Shown here piece by piece: positions 1-9,275 of a DNA stretch of 64,000 nt (position 1 is the stretch's first letter; each line of letters starts with the position of its first letter). The notes below the pieces were generated by a model. The model saw only the letters and a program-made list of their open reading frames with translations. It was not told the origin of the DNA and searched no databases. The stretch comes from Flavobacterium sp. (GTDB lineage: Bacteria; Bacteroidota; Bacteroidia; Flavobacteriales; Flavobacteriaceae). The translations under genes were made by a program, and so were the position numbers. The stretch is taken from assembly GCF_028689845.1 (NCBI RefSeq), contig NZ_JAQVCH010000001.1:124001-188000 (forward strand). The letters are read 5' to 3'.

Positions 1-358
1 TTTTTAATCCTAATGCTAAGCGGTGTTCCCCTCCTAGATTTAACGTATATGAAAAGTCTCCATATACATTTTTTTCAGTAACTGGTCCAATTTCATCTGA
101 AATAATCGAAAGTCCAACGCCTACGTTTTTTCCAACTGGCGAACTTCCAGATAGTGTAAAAGTGGTAGGTGCATCTTCAAGTTCTACCCATTGTTTACGG
201 TAGAGAAGGCCAAAGGACAAGTTCTCTTTACTTCCTGCATAAGCTGGATTAATCACGTTCATGTTATACATGTACTGTGTGTAATGAGGGTCTTGCTGAG
301 CCGAAACATCTGCTAGGCTTACTAAAGTAATTAGTATCGCAAAAAATATTTTCTTCAT
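1..358 (-). CDS. PorP/SprF family type IX secretion membrane protein (partial)
   Basis: The gene starts at 358 and runs off the left edge, so only about 119 N-terminal residues are visible. They comprise a signal peptide (MKKIFFAILITLVSLADVSA), then QQDPHYTQYMYN and the NPAYAGS motif that marks the PorP/SprF family. These outer-membrane barrels assist T9SS secretion or surface attachment of a partner adhesin; SprF does this for SprB in gliding flavobacteria. It lies 66 nt downstream of the giant adhesin gene on the same strand, the usual adhesin-then-sprF order, so it is probably the dedicated partner of that adhesin. The family call is firm; the partnership is inferred from position. Confidence 0.9.
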   Translation of the reverse strand, partial: MKKIFFAILITLVSLADVSAQQDPHYTQYMYNMNVINPAYAGSKENLSFGLLYRKQWVELEDAPTTFTLSGSSPVGKNVGVGLSIISDEIGPVTEKNVYGDFSYTLNLGGEHRLALGLK

Positions 359-387
359 TTTTATAGTTTTTGTAGGGTTAAAGTGCA

Positions 388-408
388 CCGGTTGGACGAG
401 CCAACCGG
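388..408. other. Hairpin in the adhesin-sprF intergenic gap
   Basis: CCGGTTGG (388-395) and CCAACCGG (401-408) form a perfect 8-bp GC-rich stem with a 5-nt loop, in an otherwise AT-rich 66-nt gap. Reading on the minus strand there is no T-tract after it, so it is not a classical terminator. It could stabilise the upstream transcript or adjust the ratio between the adhesin and the PorP/SprF protein. Confidence 0.6.
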
Positions 409-424
409 CTTACTTATTTTCTAT

Positions 425-3400
425 TTAACGAACTCTATTAACATAAATCCATCCTGTAGTATTAGTACCTTCTGTAAAGTAAATTACAAAATAATAGGTT
501 CCGTCAGGTAAATCATCGCCTTTATCGGTTTGACCATACCATTCGTTTTCATAATTATTTTTGCTATATACTTTTAGTCCGTATCTATTAAAGATCTCTA
601 ATTTGCTAACGTTATAGTTTGCTAAATCAAAGTAATCATTACTACCATCGTTATTTGGAGAAATACCCTTTTGAATCGTACAATTTTTAATTGTTACTTG
701 AAAATCTGATTGGGCTGAACATCCATTGTTGGTTGCATATATGTAGATTAACTGTGATGTTGTTACATCCGAACCTGGCTGTAATGGCGTACCCGTTCCG
801 TTTGGACCCGTATAGTAAGCATTACCTGCATTTAATTCTGGTAAGGTATATTTTCCACATTCTTCTACATCACTTAAATCTTGAGCCATTACTTCTACAA
901 TCGTCACGGTAAAACTTGTTTCATTGAAACAGTTTGGCGTGGTTCCACTTTGGGCATAAACATAAATCGTTTGTGATTCTGTTACACTGTACGGAAGATT
1001 TAATTGTTGACCTGTTGCTCCAGGACCAGTATAGTAACTGTTTCCTGAACTTAAAGGTTGTAATTCAAAACCTCCGTCTGATAAACAAGCTGTAGCATTT
1101 TGAACAACATCGGCTGTTGGTGTTGCAAAAACTTCAATAGTCATCGTAGTTCCTATAGCACATAGGCCAGCTGTTGGTGTAAATGTGTAGGTAGTAGGTC
1201 CGACTTGTTGCGTATTAATGGTAGAAGGATTCCAAACTCCTGTTATGTTTTCAATTGAGGACACAGGTAATTGAGGAGCTGTACTTCCTTGACATAATGA
1301 CGCAATTTGTGCAAACGTTGCCGTTTGTGGTGCTTGTATCGTTATTTCTAAGCTAGTTCCTAAAGCACATTGATTAGGGTCTGCAGTGAAAACATACGTT
1401 GTTGTGCCCACAATAGTAGTATCAACAGTTGATGGCAACCAAGAACCAGTTACGCCGTTAGTTGATTCTAATGGAAGCGTTGGTGATGCTCCATTTTGAC
1501 AAATCGGTGCAATGGCATCAAAAGTCGCTGTAACAGGAGTACTTATAGTGATTACTAACTCAGTAATAATAGCACATTCAATGGTTGCATCGGGAGTAAA
1601 GACATAAGTCGCATCTCCTAAGGTTGCAGTATCAATTATAGCTGGTTCCCATGTTCCAGGAACACTGTTATTTGAAGTTGGTAATGCATCAGGTGTTGCA
1701 TTTTGACAATAGGTTGTCGTAATGGCATCAAATGTAGCTGCTATAGTTGGTTTCACTTCAACGATTAAACCTGTTGCAATAGCACATTCAAAAGTACTAT
1801 CTGGCTCAAAAGTAAAGGTAAACTCTCCGGCTGTACTTGTATCGATTGTGCCATTCCATTGCCCGGTAATTCCTTCTAAAGAAGTAGTTGGCAATACCGG
1901 TGCTTCTGAACCTTGGCAAATTGAAATTGGATCAAATGTTGGAACAATTTCGGTTGAAACAGTGATGAGCAAGGTTAAACTTACCGCACACTGACCTGCA
2001 TCTGGAGTAAAGGTATAAGGAACGTCAACAACTGCAACCGAAGTATCTATTGTTGCTGGACTCCATGACCCTGTTATTCCATTAGTAGATGTAGTTAAAA
2101 CATCTGGTGATGCATTTAAACAATATGCCGTTACAATTGGATCAAAAGTTGGAACAATTTCATCATTTATTGTAATTAACAACGTAAATGTACTTGCACA
2201 CTGACCTTCGTCAGGAGTAAACACATATTCAGCATCATTTACAGCTACCGAAGTATCAATTGTTGATGGACTCCATGAACCAAGCACTCCATTTAAAGAA
2301 GTAGTTGGTAATTCGTCAGCTGTTGCTCCAATACAATAAGTTACTGATATTGGATCGAATGCAGTATCAAAAGGAACAATTACTTCAACAGTGATTGTAA
2401 CTGGAATTGCACATTCATAAGTTGCATCAGGTGTAAAAGTGAAATCAAATTGTCCTGCGACACTCGTGTCAATTAAACCATCCCAAGTTCCCGTTACTCC
2501 TTCTAAAGAAGTATCTGACAATATTGGAGCATCGGCACCTTGACAAACTGAAATTGGATCAAAAGTTGGAACAATTTCGGACGCCACAGTGATAAGCAAT
2601 GTAACTGGTAACGCACATTGACCTTCGTCAGGTGTAAACACATACGGAGCATCAACAATTGCAACTGATGTGTCAATTATTGAAGGACTCCATGTTCCTG
2701 TTATTCCATTAGTAGCCTCAGCTAATATATCTGGTGTTGCATTTAAACAATATGCCGTAACAATTGGATCAAAAAGTGGTGTTGTTTCTTCAATTACAGT
2801 TACTGTAAGCGTTGTAGAAGTCGCACATTCAGCAGAACCAAATGGTTCAAAAACGTATTCAACTGTTCCTACAACAGAAGTGTCTACCGTAGATGGTGTC
2901 CAAAGACCCGTAATTCCATTTAATGAAGTAGCAGGTAAATCTGGTGCTGTACCGTTTAAACAGATGTTAGGAATTGCATCAAATTCAGGAACAATTTCGT
3001 CTGTCATTGTTACTTCAAAACTTCCTTCACTTGTACAGTCGCCATTAGTTCCACTAATTACTAAATAAACATAAATAGTTGTGTTTTCTGTAATAATATC
3101 ACCTGCACTTAATGGTTGACCTTGACCTCCAGCTTCTGTAAAATAGTTTCCTATAGCTAAAATAGGCAATTCGTATCCAACAGTAGCACAAACTGTTACA
3201 TCGTCTTGAACTGGTAATTCCTCACCTATAATGTTTAATAAGATGGTGTCTGTTGTAATTGTTTCTCCTCCACCACAGGCAGCATAAATTGCTTGAGCTG
3301 TCATACTTGTCGTTTCAGATACACACACATTTATACTTAAATCACTACTATAAAATTCACCATCTTTTAACCACGAGAATGTTACGTTAGATGGTCCAGC

Positions 3401-6400
3401 AGGTGTAAATCGCCATGCTTCATTAGAAGCAGACCATGTTCCTGTATTTCTTCCTGGTGGAACGTGAGCTTGTGTACCCGCTTGGTTTTGAATACCAAGA
3501 ACTCCGTTTCCTGAATTCCAGTTTAAACAGGGAACACGATTTTGAACATATATTTCAATTGCATTTGACGTTTCATATAAAACGATTTGACTCGTTTGAA
3601 GCGGCACGTTTGTATTACAACTAAATTGAGCTAATTGTGAGAAGTTAACCACTAATACACGACAAGGAGCTGTTCCAAGAACTTGATAATTGATACTTGG
3701 TTGAGCAGGTGGTGTTGTTACGTTAGGGTTAATGTCTTGATAAGGACCATAAATCGCAGCCTTAATTGGAAAACCAACGTTTGGAATGGTTTGCGTAAAT
3801 GGCCAAGCACAATATCCGCCAGCTGCCTGAGCACCTCCAGGAACTACTCCCTGAATATCAAAACTAATTACTCCATTTGAACCTACTAATGCTTTGGTAT
3901 AATTTTGACCAAAGAAACAGAAGTTAAATGGTAAATCAATTGCTGGTGACCACACGTCATCTGTATTTACAGAGGTTGGAATACCTCCTGTAAAAGGGAA
4001 TGGCGGTGTAAATGGTATACTAGTAATATTATAAGTTGTGGTATCTCCTGTTTCAAAGAAAGAAGCAGTTAAATCTACACAGTTTTCACCTGGACATAAG
4101 TTTAATACACCTGGCGTTGACGTTTGTAAATCAATATCAACTCCGGCACAACCTGGTAAAGCGGCAAGGATAAAGAAATTTTGTGGTCCTGCCCATGCAC
4201 TTTTATCTGTAGGAGAACAAATTGCTCTTACATAGAACTCATAGAAACCTGCACTTAAGCCTGTTGCCGTATAGGGGTTTTGAGAAGTAATTACTCCCGC
4301 TGTTGCTGGAATACCAGCACCTACTGCCTGAACTACAACTTCAAATAAAGTAGCAGGAGCAATGTTTGTCCAAGACAAGGTAGCGGTATTTGTATCTGCT
4401 CCAATAACAATTAAGTTTATTGGTGCAGGACAAGTTGGTAAAGTCGTTGCCGTAGCAGGACCAGCCCATGTACTTGTTGGGTTTACACCAGTACAAAGTG
4501 TACGTACATAAAAATCATATGCTGTACCTGCGGTTAAACCAGGTACTATAAAAGGATTAGATGTTGCAGGAATTCCAGGAGTAGCCGCAGTTGGAGCAGG
4601 AGAACCTGCTGGTAAAGCAATTACTTCAAAGTTAGTTCCTCCATTAGGAGTCCAACCTACTGAAACTTGATTTATTCCGATATTGGAAGTTACAACATTA
4701 AAAGGAGCTAAACACTCTGGATTTAAACAATCTACATTGCCACTGTATAAAATCGTTCCTACTAATCCAGCAGAAGCCACATTCATATTATAAAGAGATT
4801 GTCCAAAAGGATTTATAATTTCCACTCGTACTTCAGCTGGCCAGTTTCCTGGCACACTCCAAAATAACTCAAATGGAAGGTTATTACATAATGGAACTTG
4901 AATATTTACAGGTCCTGCACCATTATTGAATGTTCCTCCAATTGTAGCGACAATAATTCCATTTTGACGCACTTGCATTAGACCGCCATTCCAACCATCA
5001 CCAAAACTGTCACGCAATCTAAATATATAATTACATTGATCAGCAACGGCACAAATGGTTGTGTTAAATGAAGAAACTGGTGTCCAATTACTTGGTGAAG
5101 TTGTACAAAGAGCTCGCACATATACATCATATATGGTTGCAGCAGTTAATCCTTCTATTGTAAATGGATTGTCTGTTGTAACTGTTCCAGTGCTTGTGGC
5201 AGTTGGAGCAGGTGAACCTGCTGGCAATACAATAACTTCAAAATTTGTAATTCCAGGAATTGGTGTCCAAGATACATTGGCAGAAGAATCACCAATGGCA
5301 GAAAAAGTAATTCCAGTTGGTGGTAAACACTCAGGAATTCCACATTCTACTAAATTGTCTGTATATAAAATGGTTCCTACTAAGCCAGCAGAAGCCACGT
5401 TCATATTGAAAACTTGTTGATTAGAATCATTGATAATCGCCACCCGGATTTCAGCAGGAAAATTTCCTCCAGCATTCCAAAACAAGTCAAATGGTAAATT
5501 GTTACACAACGGCACAATTATATTTATCGGTCCTGCTCCTGCAGTAAAAGTAGTTCCTATTGTAGCGACAACAATACCGTTCTGACGTACTTGCATTGTT
5601 GCTCCATTCCATCCATCTCCAAAACTATCGTTCAAACGGAACGTGTAATTACACTGTTCAGAAATTTGACAAATTGTTGTATTGAAAACCTTTACTGGCG
5701 TCCAATTACTAGGGGTTGGTGTAGCACAAATTGCTCTAATATAAACATTGTATATTGTACCTGATGTTAAGCCTTCAATTAAAAAAGGATTATCAGAAGT
5801 CACCGTTCCTGTACTTGCAGGTGTTGGAGCCGGCGAACCATTTAATAAAACAATCACTTCATATTGCGTTACTCCAGGAATTGGTGTCCAAGAAACATTG
5901 GCACTCGTGTCACTAATATTATTGACTACAACTCCTGTAGGAGGTAAACATGCTGGATTATTACAATCAACTGTTCCTGCATACAATACGGTTCCCACTA
6001 AAGGAGCAGAAGCCACCGTCATAGCATATAACGATTGATTAAAAATTGGCGAGTTAAAGATCTCCACACGAACTTCATTAGACCATGTTCCTCCTACACT
6101 CCAAAATAAATCAAAAGGAATACCAGTACATAGAGAAACTTGTATGTCTATCGGCCCAGCACCTGCGGTAAAGGTTTCACCGATAGTTGCTATCACAATT
6201 CCGTTTTGACGCACTTGCATTCTCGCTCCATTCCAACCATCACCAACACTATCTCTCATTCGGAAAGTATAGATACATTGTTCTGCTGGTTCACAAATTG
6301 TGGTATTGAATGCAAAAGGACCAGCCCAAGCACTAAATGTTCCGTCGCCACAATCTCTTCTAACCCAATATTGATATTGTGTAGCGGCTTGAATTGGCGT

Positions 6401-7819
6401 ACCGTCTAATAAGTTGGTTACAGTTACATTTTGATTGGCATTTGTTTGTACTCCAGCTCCTGGAGGAATAACGCCTCCTAAAACTTGTACTGCATATTCC
6501 CAAGAAGTGGCTGCGTTGGCATCCCATCCTAAAACAGCACTTGTTTGTCCACCTACCGCTGTTAAGTTGGTTGGAGGAGGACAGTTTACTACTTGAATAG
6601 ATAAAGTAAACGGAATCGTATTTGGATTTCCGTTTGTAGAAATTACAATATAATAGGTTTGACCTTGTGTAACAGGTAAATCAATAACACGAGGACCTCC
6701 ACCAGTATTGGCAGCACCCGCAATACAACTTACCCCAACATTCGCACAACTGTTGTATACAAATACACCTGAGTTGTTGCCTGTTGGCGTCATTGTAATA
6801 TTAATTACTCCCGTAGTTGTAGCAGTATAACTATAATAAACGTTGTTTCCGTTTAAATAATTTCCTGTTGCTCCACAACCCGATGCTCCTGGACTACCAT
6901 CGATATCATCGAGGTAATTGGACGTATTATCGGTTGTAAAATAGGGAAGTGCCGCAACTTGAATTGCAGAACTACAGGCCTGACCAGGGGTCGTGGTTAT
7001 AAAATTGACTGGCCCGACCCATTCACTTGAACTAAATTCACACTTAGCTCTTACATATACTTGGTATTGAGTGGTTGGCGATAAACCTTCGGCTAAATAA
7101 GGATTATTAGTCGTTACCGTTCCAGCTACAGGTGCTCCTGGTGCAGGAACTACTGAAACTTCAAATTCTGTCGCTCCGCCTGGATTATCCCAAGAAATCA
7201 AAGCACTCGTTTGAGTAATACCATTAACCACAATATTTTCAGGATCGATACATTGTTCTACTAAACGAACCTCATCCACAATCCAACGGTCTCCCGTTAA
7301 TCCGGCTGTTGGTTGATTCATTACAATAACAAATGCAATGTAAACGTTGTTACCAGCAAAACCAGCTAGGTTAACTTGTTTATCTTCACAAATGTTAAAC
7401 GTTTCGTTTAATTCTGCCTCTGTCCAAGATTGTACAGTAATAAAACTGCCTGTATTGGTTTGAGAAGTGGTTGACAATCGTATTTCATACGTTGTGTTGT
7501 TTGGTCCACTAATGGTAGAACGTGTTTGAAAAAACAGTTGCCCATTTGCGGGCACTTGCACTTGTTGTGTTACAAGCCAATTTTCGGAGGTGTTACCCGC
7601 ACCGATATTTTGACGTGCATTCATAAAGGCTGCAGTTGTACCCTCACAAACTGTTGGCGGAGTGGTTACCGATGTAGTTGTGGTCCATGTGTTGGTACCA
7701 AAACCGTTGTTAAATACTGCCCAGTTAGTTGGAATACCGCCTTCAAAATTTTCTGTGAATTGCGAATATCCCACTCCCGTCAGTAAAAACAACAGTATCA
7801 CTAAAGTAATTCTTTTCAT
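425..7819 (-). CDS. Giant repetitive T9SS surface adhesin (type-B C-terminal domain)
   Basis: A 2464-residue secreted protein. The order is: signal peptide (about 1-19); a jelly-roll domain of the cleaved-adhesin/choice-of-anchor-J type (20-190); a fibronectin type III domain; a further beta domain; three copies of a module with the signature GDGWNG near residues 526, 735 and 941, each followed by a fibronectin type III domain; a middle domain; nine Ig-like repeats of about 70 residues (about 1608-2231) with the pattern FDPI..C....P.LP..S..G..G.W.P; YYTGP-type repeats on both sides; and a gliding-motility-associated type-B CTD (about 2381-2464, ISPNNDGSNDYFDL onward). Type-B CTD proteins such as SprB are exported by the T9SS with a PorP/SprF partner, and such a gene follows directly. 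Likely role: cell-surface adhesion or gliding; the ligand is unknown. Confidence 0.88.
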   Translation of the reverse strand: MKRITLVILLFLLTGVGYSQFTENFEGGIPTNWAVFNNGFGTNTWTTTTSVTTPPTVCEGTTAAFMNARQNIGAGNTSENWLVTQQVQVPANGQLFFQTRSTISGPNNTTYEIRLSTTSQTNTGSFITVQSWTEAELNETFNICEDKQVNLAGFAGNNVYIAFVIVMNQPTAGLTGDRWIVDEVRLVEQCIDPENIVVNGITQTSALISWDNPGGATEFEVSVVPAPGAPVAGTVTTNNPYLAEGLSPTTQYQVYVRAKCEFSSSEWVGPVNFITTTPGQACSSAIQVAALPYFTTDNTSNYLDDIDGSPGASGCGATGNYLNGNNVYYSYTATTTGVINITMTPTGNNSGVFVYNSCANVGVSCIAGAANTGGGPRVIDLPVTQGQTYYIVISTNGNPNTIPFTLSIQVVNCPPPTNLTAVGGQTSAVLGWDANAATSWEYAVQVLGGVIPPGAGVQTNANQNVTVTNLLDGTPIQAATQYQYWVRRDCGDGTFSAWAGPFAFNTTICEPAEQCIYTFRMRDSVGDGWNGARMQVRQNGIVIATIGETFTAGAGPIDIQVSLCTGIPFDLFWSVGGTWSNEVRVEIFNSPIFNQSLYAMTVASAPLVGTVLYAGTVDCNNPACLPPTGVVVNNISDTSANVSWTPIPGVTQYEVIVLLNGSPAPTPASTGTVTSDNPFLIEGLTSGTIYNVYIRAICATPTPSNWTPVKVFNTTICQISEQCNYTFRLNDSFGDGWNGATMQVRQNGIVVATIGTTFTAGAGPINIIVPLCNNLPFDLFWNAGGNFPAEIRVAIINDSNQQVFNMNVASAGLVGTILYTDNLVECGIPECLPPTGITFSAIGDSSANVSWTPIPGITNFEVIVLPAGSPAPTATSTGTVTTDNPFTIEGLTAATIYDVYVRALCTTSPSNWTPVSSFNTTICAVADQCNYIFRLRDSFGDGWNGGLMQVRQNGIIVATIGGTFNNGAGPVNIQVPLCNNLPFELFWSVPGNWPAEVRVEIINPFGQSLYNMNVASAGLVGTILYSGNVDCLNPECLAPFNVVTSNIGINQVSVGWTPNGGTNFEVIALPAGSPAPTAATPGIPATSNPFIVPGLTAGTAYDFYVRTLCTGVNPTSTWAGPATATTLPTCPAPINLIVIGADTNTATLSWTNIAPATLFEVVVQAVGAGIPATAGVITSQNPYTATGLSAGFYEFYVRAICSPTDKSAWAGPQNFFILAALPGCAGVDIDLQTSTPGVLNLCPGENCVDLTASFFETGDTTTYNITSIPFTPPFPFTGGIPTSVNTDDVWSPAIDLPFNFCFFGQNYTKALVGSNGVISFDIQGVVPGGAQAAGGYCAWPFTQTIPNVGFPIKAAIYGPYQDINPNVTTPPAQPSINYQVLGTAPCRVLVVNFSQLAQFSCNTNVPLQTSQIVLYETSNAIEIYVQNRVPCLNWNSGNGVLGIQNQAGTQAHVPPGRNTGTWSASNEAWRFTPAGPSNVTFSWLKDGEFYSSDLSINVCVSETTSMTAQAIYAACGGGETITTDTILLNIIGEELPVQDDVTVCATVGYELPILAIGNYFTEAGGQGQPLSAGDIITENTTIYVYLVISGTNGDCTSEGSFEVTMTDEIVPEFDAIPNICLNGTAPDLPATSLNGITGLWTPSTVDTSVVGTVEYVFEPFGSAECATSTTLTVTVIEETTPLFDPIVTAYCLNATPDILAEATNGITGTWSPSIIDTSVAIVDAPYVFTPDEGQCALPVTLLITVASEIVPTFDPISVCQGADAPILSDTSLEGVTGTWDGLIDTSVAGQFDFTFTPDATYECAIPVTITVEVIVPFDTAFDPISVTYCIGATADELPTTSLNGVLGSWSPSTIDTSVAVNDAEYVFTPDEGQCASTFTLLITINDEIVPTFDPIVTAYCLNASPDVLTTSTNGITGSWSPATIDTSVAVVDVPYTFTPDAGQCAVSLTLLITVSTEIVPTFDPISICQGSEAPVLPTTSLEGITGQWNGTIDTSTAGEFTFTFEPDSTFECAIATGLIVEVKPTIAATFDAITTTYCQNATPDALPTSNNSVPGTWEPAIIDTATLGDATYVFTPDATIECAIITELVITISTPVTATFDAIAPICQNGASPTLPLESTNGVTGSWLPSTVDTTIVGTTTYVFTADPNQCALGTSLEITIQAPQTATFAQIASLCQGSTAPQLPVSSIENITGVWNPSTINTQQVGPTTYTFTPTAGLCAIGTTMTIEVFATPTADVVQNATACLSDGGFELQPLSSGNSYYTGPGATGQQLNLPYSVTESQTIYVYAQSGTTPNCFNETSFTVTIVEVMAQDLSDVEECGKYTLPELNAGNAYYTGPNGTGTPLQPGSDVTTSQLIYIYATNNGCSAQSDFQVTIKNCTIQKGISPNNDGSNDYFDLANYNVSKLEIFNRYGLKVYSKNNYENEWYGQTDKGDDLPDGTYYFVIYFTEGTNTTGWIYVNRVR
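1120..2995 (-). repeat. Nine tandem Ig-like repeats within the adhesin
   Basis: Nine consecutive in-frame units of roughly 205-215 bp encode Ig-like repeats with conserved FD.I, a Cys near position 10, W.P/W.G and a late Cys. DNA identity is moderate rather than near-perfect. Some units pair up as second-order repeats: the 'VTAYCLNA', 'SVCQG' and 'TYCIGA' types recur in the same order, suggesting duplication of multi-unit blocks. Confidence 0.8.
4700..6310 (-). repeat. Three repeats of about 610 bp (GDGWNG module plus Fn3)
   Basis: Three in-frame copies of a roughly 205-residue block recur with about 610-618 bp spacing. The common landmarks are the stretch encoding NPECLPP near 4710, 5320 and 5940, and the GDGWNG-encoding stretch near 4990, 5615 and 6240. 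Protein similarity between copies is high, so recent internal duplication is likely. Confidence 0.75.
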
Positions 7820-7870
7820 AAAATGAAAGTTTTAGGTTGTTTTGATTAATTTTTTGTAGGTTTAGAACGT

Positions 7871-7878
7871 CAAATTTA
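7871..7878 (-). promoter_or_regulatory. Candidate -7 box for the adhesin operon
   Basis: On the minus strand this reads TAAATTTG, matching the Bacteroidota -7 consensus TAnnTTTG, about 50 nt before the adhesin ATG. No clear TTG at the expected -33 spacing was found. Confidence 0.4.
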
Positions 7879-7984
7879 ACAAAAATTAAGAATTGAATAC
7901 CATTTTTTTGATATTTAACTAAATTCATTCAAAATATTTGCTTTAATAATGAAAAAAAGAAGTGTTAAACCATCTTGAATTGTC

Positions 7985-7992
7985 TAATTTTG
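7985..7992 (+). promoter_or_regulatory. -7 box for hflX
   Basis: TAATTTTG matches TAnnTTTG and ends 17 nt before the ATG at 8010. It lies downstream of the in-frame GTG at 7962, so an mRNA from this promoter could only use the ATG. It therefore decides the start. Confidence 0.6.
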
Positions 7993-8009
7993 CAAGAGAA
8001 TCAAAGAAA

Positions 8010-9230
8010 ATGTTAGAAAAAGAAAAAATAAATTTTGAAAAGACAATTATTGTAGGAATTGTATCAAAGGACCAAGATGAGTCTAAATTAAATGAATATT
8101 TAGACGAATTAGAGTTCCTAACTTTTACTGCTGGAGGTCAAGTAATCAAGCGTTTTTGGCAAAAATTAGAAAAACCAAATCCTAAAACTTTTTTAGGTAC
8201 TGGAAAAATTGAAGAAATTCATCGCTACATAGTAGAAAACGAAATTTCATCCGTTATTTTTGATGATGAACTTACGCCTGCTCAGCAAAAAAATATTACT
8301 AAAATTTTAGATTGTAAGGTTTTAGACCGAACCAATTTAATTTTAGACATCTTCGCTCAGCGAGCGGAAACTTCCTATGCACGAACGCAAGTTGAATTAG
8401 CCCAATGTCAGTATTTGTTACCGCGACTATCTGGAATGTGGACACACTTAGAACGTCAACGTGGTGGAATTGGAATGCGTGGCCCGGGTGAAACCGAAAT
8501 TGAAACAGACAGACGTATCGTTCGGGATAGAATTGCATTATTAAAAGAAAAAATCAAAACTATCGATAAACAAATGGGCGTTCAGCGTGGCAATCGCGGA
8601 GCAATGGTTCGTGTGGCTTTGGTAGGCTATACCAATGTAGGCAAATCGACTTTAATGAACGCGATTGGCAAAAGTGATGTTTTTGTAGAAAATAAATTAT
8701 TCGCAACGCTAGATACAACTGTTCGAAAAGTCGTCATTCGGAATTTACCTTTTTTGTTATCCGATACGGTTGGTTTTATCCGAAAATTACCTACACAATT
8801 AGTAGAATCTTTTAAAAGCACCTTGGATGAAGTTCGTGAAGCCGACTTATTATTACATGTAGTTGACATTTCACACACCGATTTTGAAGATCATATTGCG
8901 GCAGTCAATAAAATATTAGTCGATATTAAAAGTGCAGACAAGCCTATCATTATGGTTTTCAATAAAATCGATGCGTATAAACCTGCTTTTTTAGCTGAAG
9001 ATGATTTGATGACAGAACGCACCTCAAAGCACCATTCGTTAGCCGAATGGAAAAACACTTGGATGCACAAAGTAGGTGCTGATAATGCCTTGTTTATTTC
9101 GGCTACCAACAAAGAAAACTTTGAAGAGTTTAAAGAACTAATTTACGAGGCCGTTCGTGAAATTCATATTACACGGTTTCCTTATAATAAATTTTTGTAT
9201 CCCGATTATAAAGATGCTGCAGAAGAATAA
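8010..9230 (+). CDS. hflX: GTPase HflX
   Basis: A 406-residue ribosome-associated GTPase that splits or rescues stalled ribosomes and 50S subunits. An N-terminal HflX domain includes GTGKIEEI; a helical linker carries the family signature GMRGPGETEIETDRR. The G domain shows the P-loop GYTNVGKS, the switch motif DTVGF (G3) and NKID (G4). An in-frame GTG at 7962 would add 16 residues, but the -7 box at 7985-7992 lies inside that extension, and the protein from 8010 (MLEKEKINFEKT) starts as expected for flavobacterial HflX. It is a single-gene unit closed by a strong hairpin terminator. Confidence 0.95.
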   Translation: MLEKEKINFEKTIIVGIVSKDQDESKLNEYLDELEFLTFTAGGQVIKRFWQKLEKPNPKTFLGTGKIEEIHRYIVENEISSVIFDDELTPAQQKNITKILDCKVLDRTNLILDIFAQRAETSYARTQVELAQCQYLLPRLSGMWTHLERQRGGIGMRGPGETEIETDRRIVRDRIALLKEKIKTIDKQMGVQRGNRGAMVRVALVGYTNVGKSTLMNAIGKSDVFVENKLFATLDTTVRKVVIRNLPFLLSDTVGFIRKLPTQLVESFKSTLDEVREADLLLHVVDISHTDFEDHIAAVNKILVDIKSADKPIIMVFNKIDAYKPAFLAEDDLMTERTSKHHSLAEWKNTWMHKVGADNALFISATNKENFEEFKELIYEAVREIHITRFPYNKFLYPDYKDAAEE

Positions 9231-9234
9231 AAAG

Positions 9235-9258
9235 AAGGCTCCTAGAGATAGGAGCCTT
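9235..9258. terminator. Bidirectional intrinsic terminator
   Basis: A perfect 10-bp stem AAGGCTCCTA/TAGGAGCCTT with a GAGA loop, followed by T-rich sequence on the plus strand and preceded by A-rich sequence. It sits between the converging ends of hflX (9230) and the DUF3078 gene (9276) and can serve both. Confidence 0.9.
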
Positions 9259-9275
9259 TTGCTATTTTTTATACT

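Noticed and set aside
1722-6409. Many plus-strand open frames opposite the giant adhesin
   Set aside because: They follow the repeat pattern of the adhesin in the antisense frame, lack promoters and resemble no family; they are shadows of a low-stop repetitive gene.
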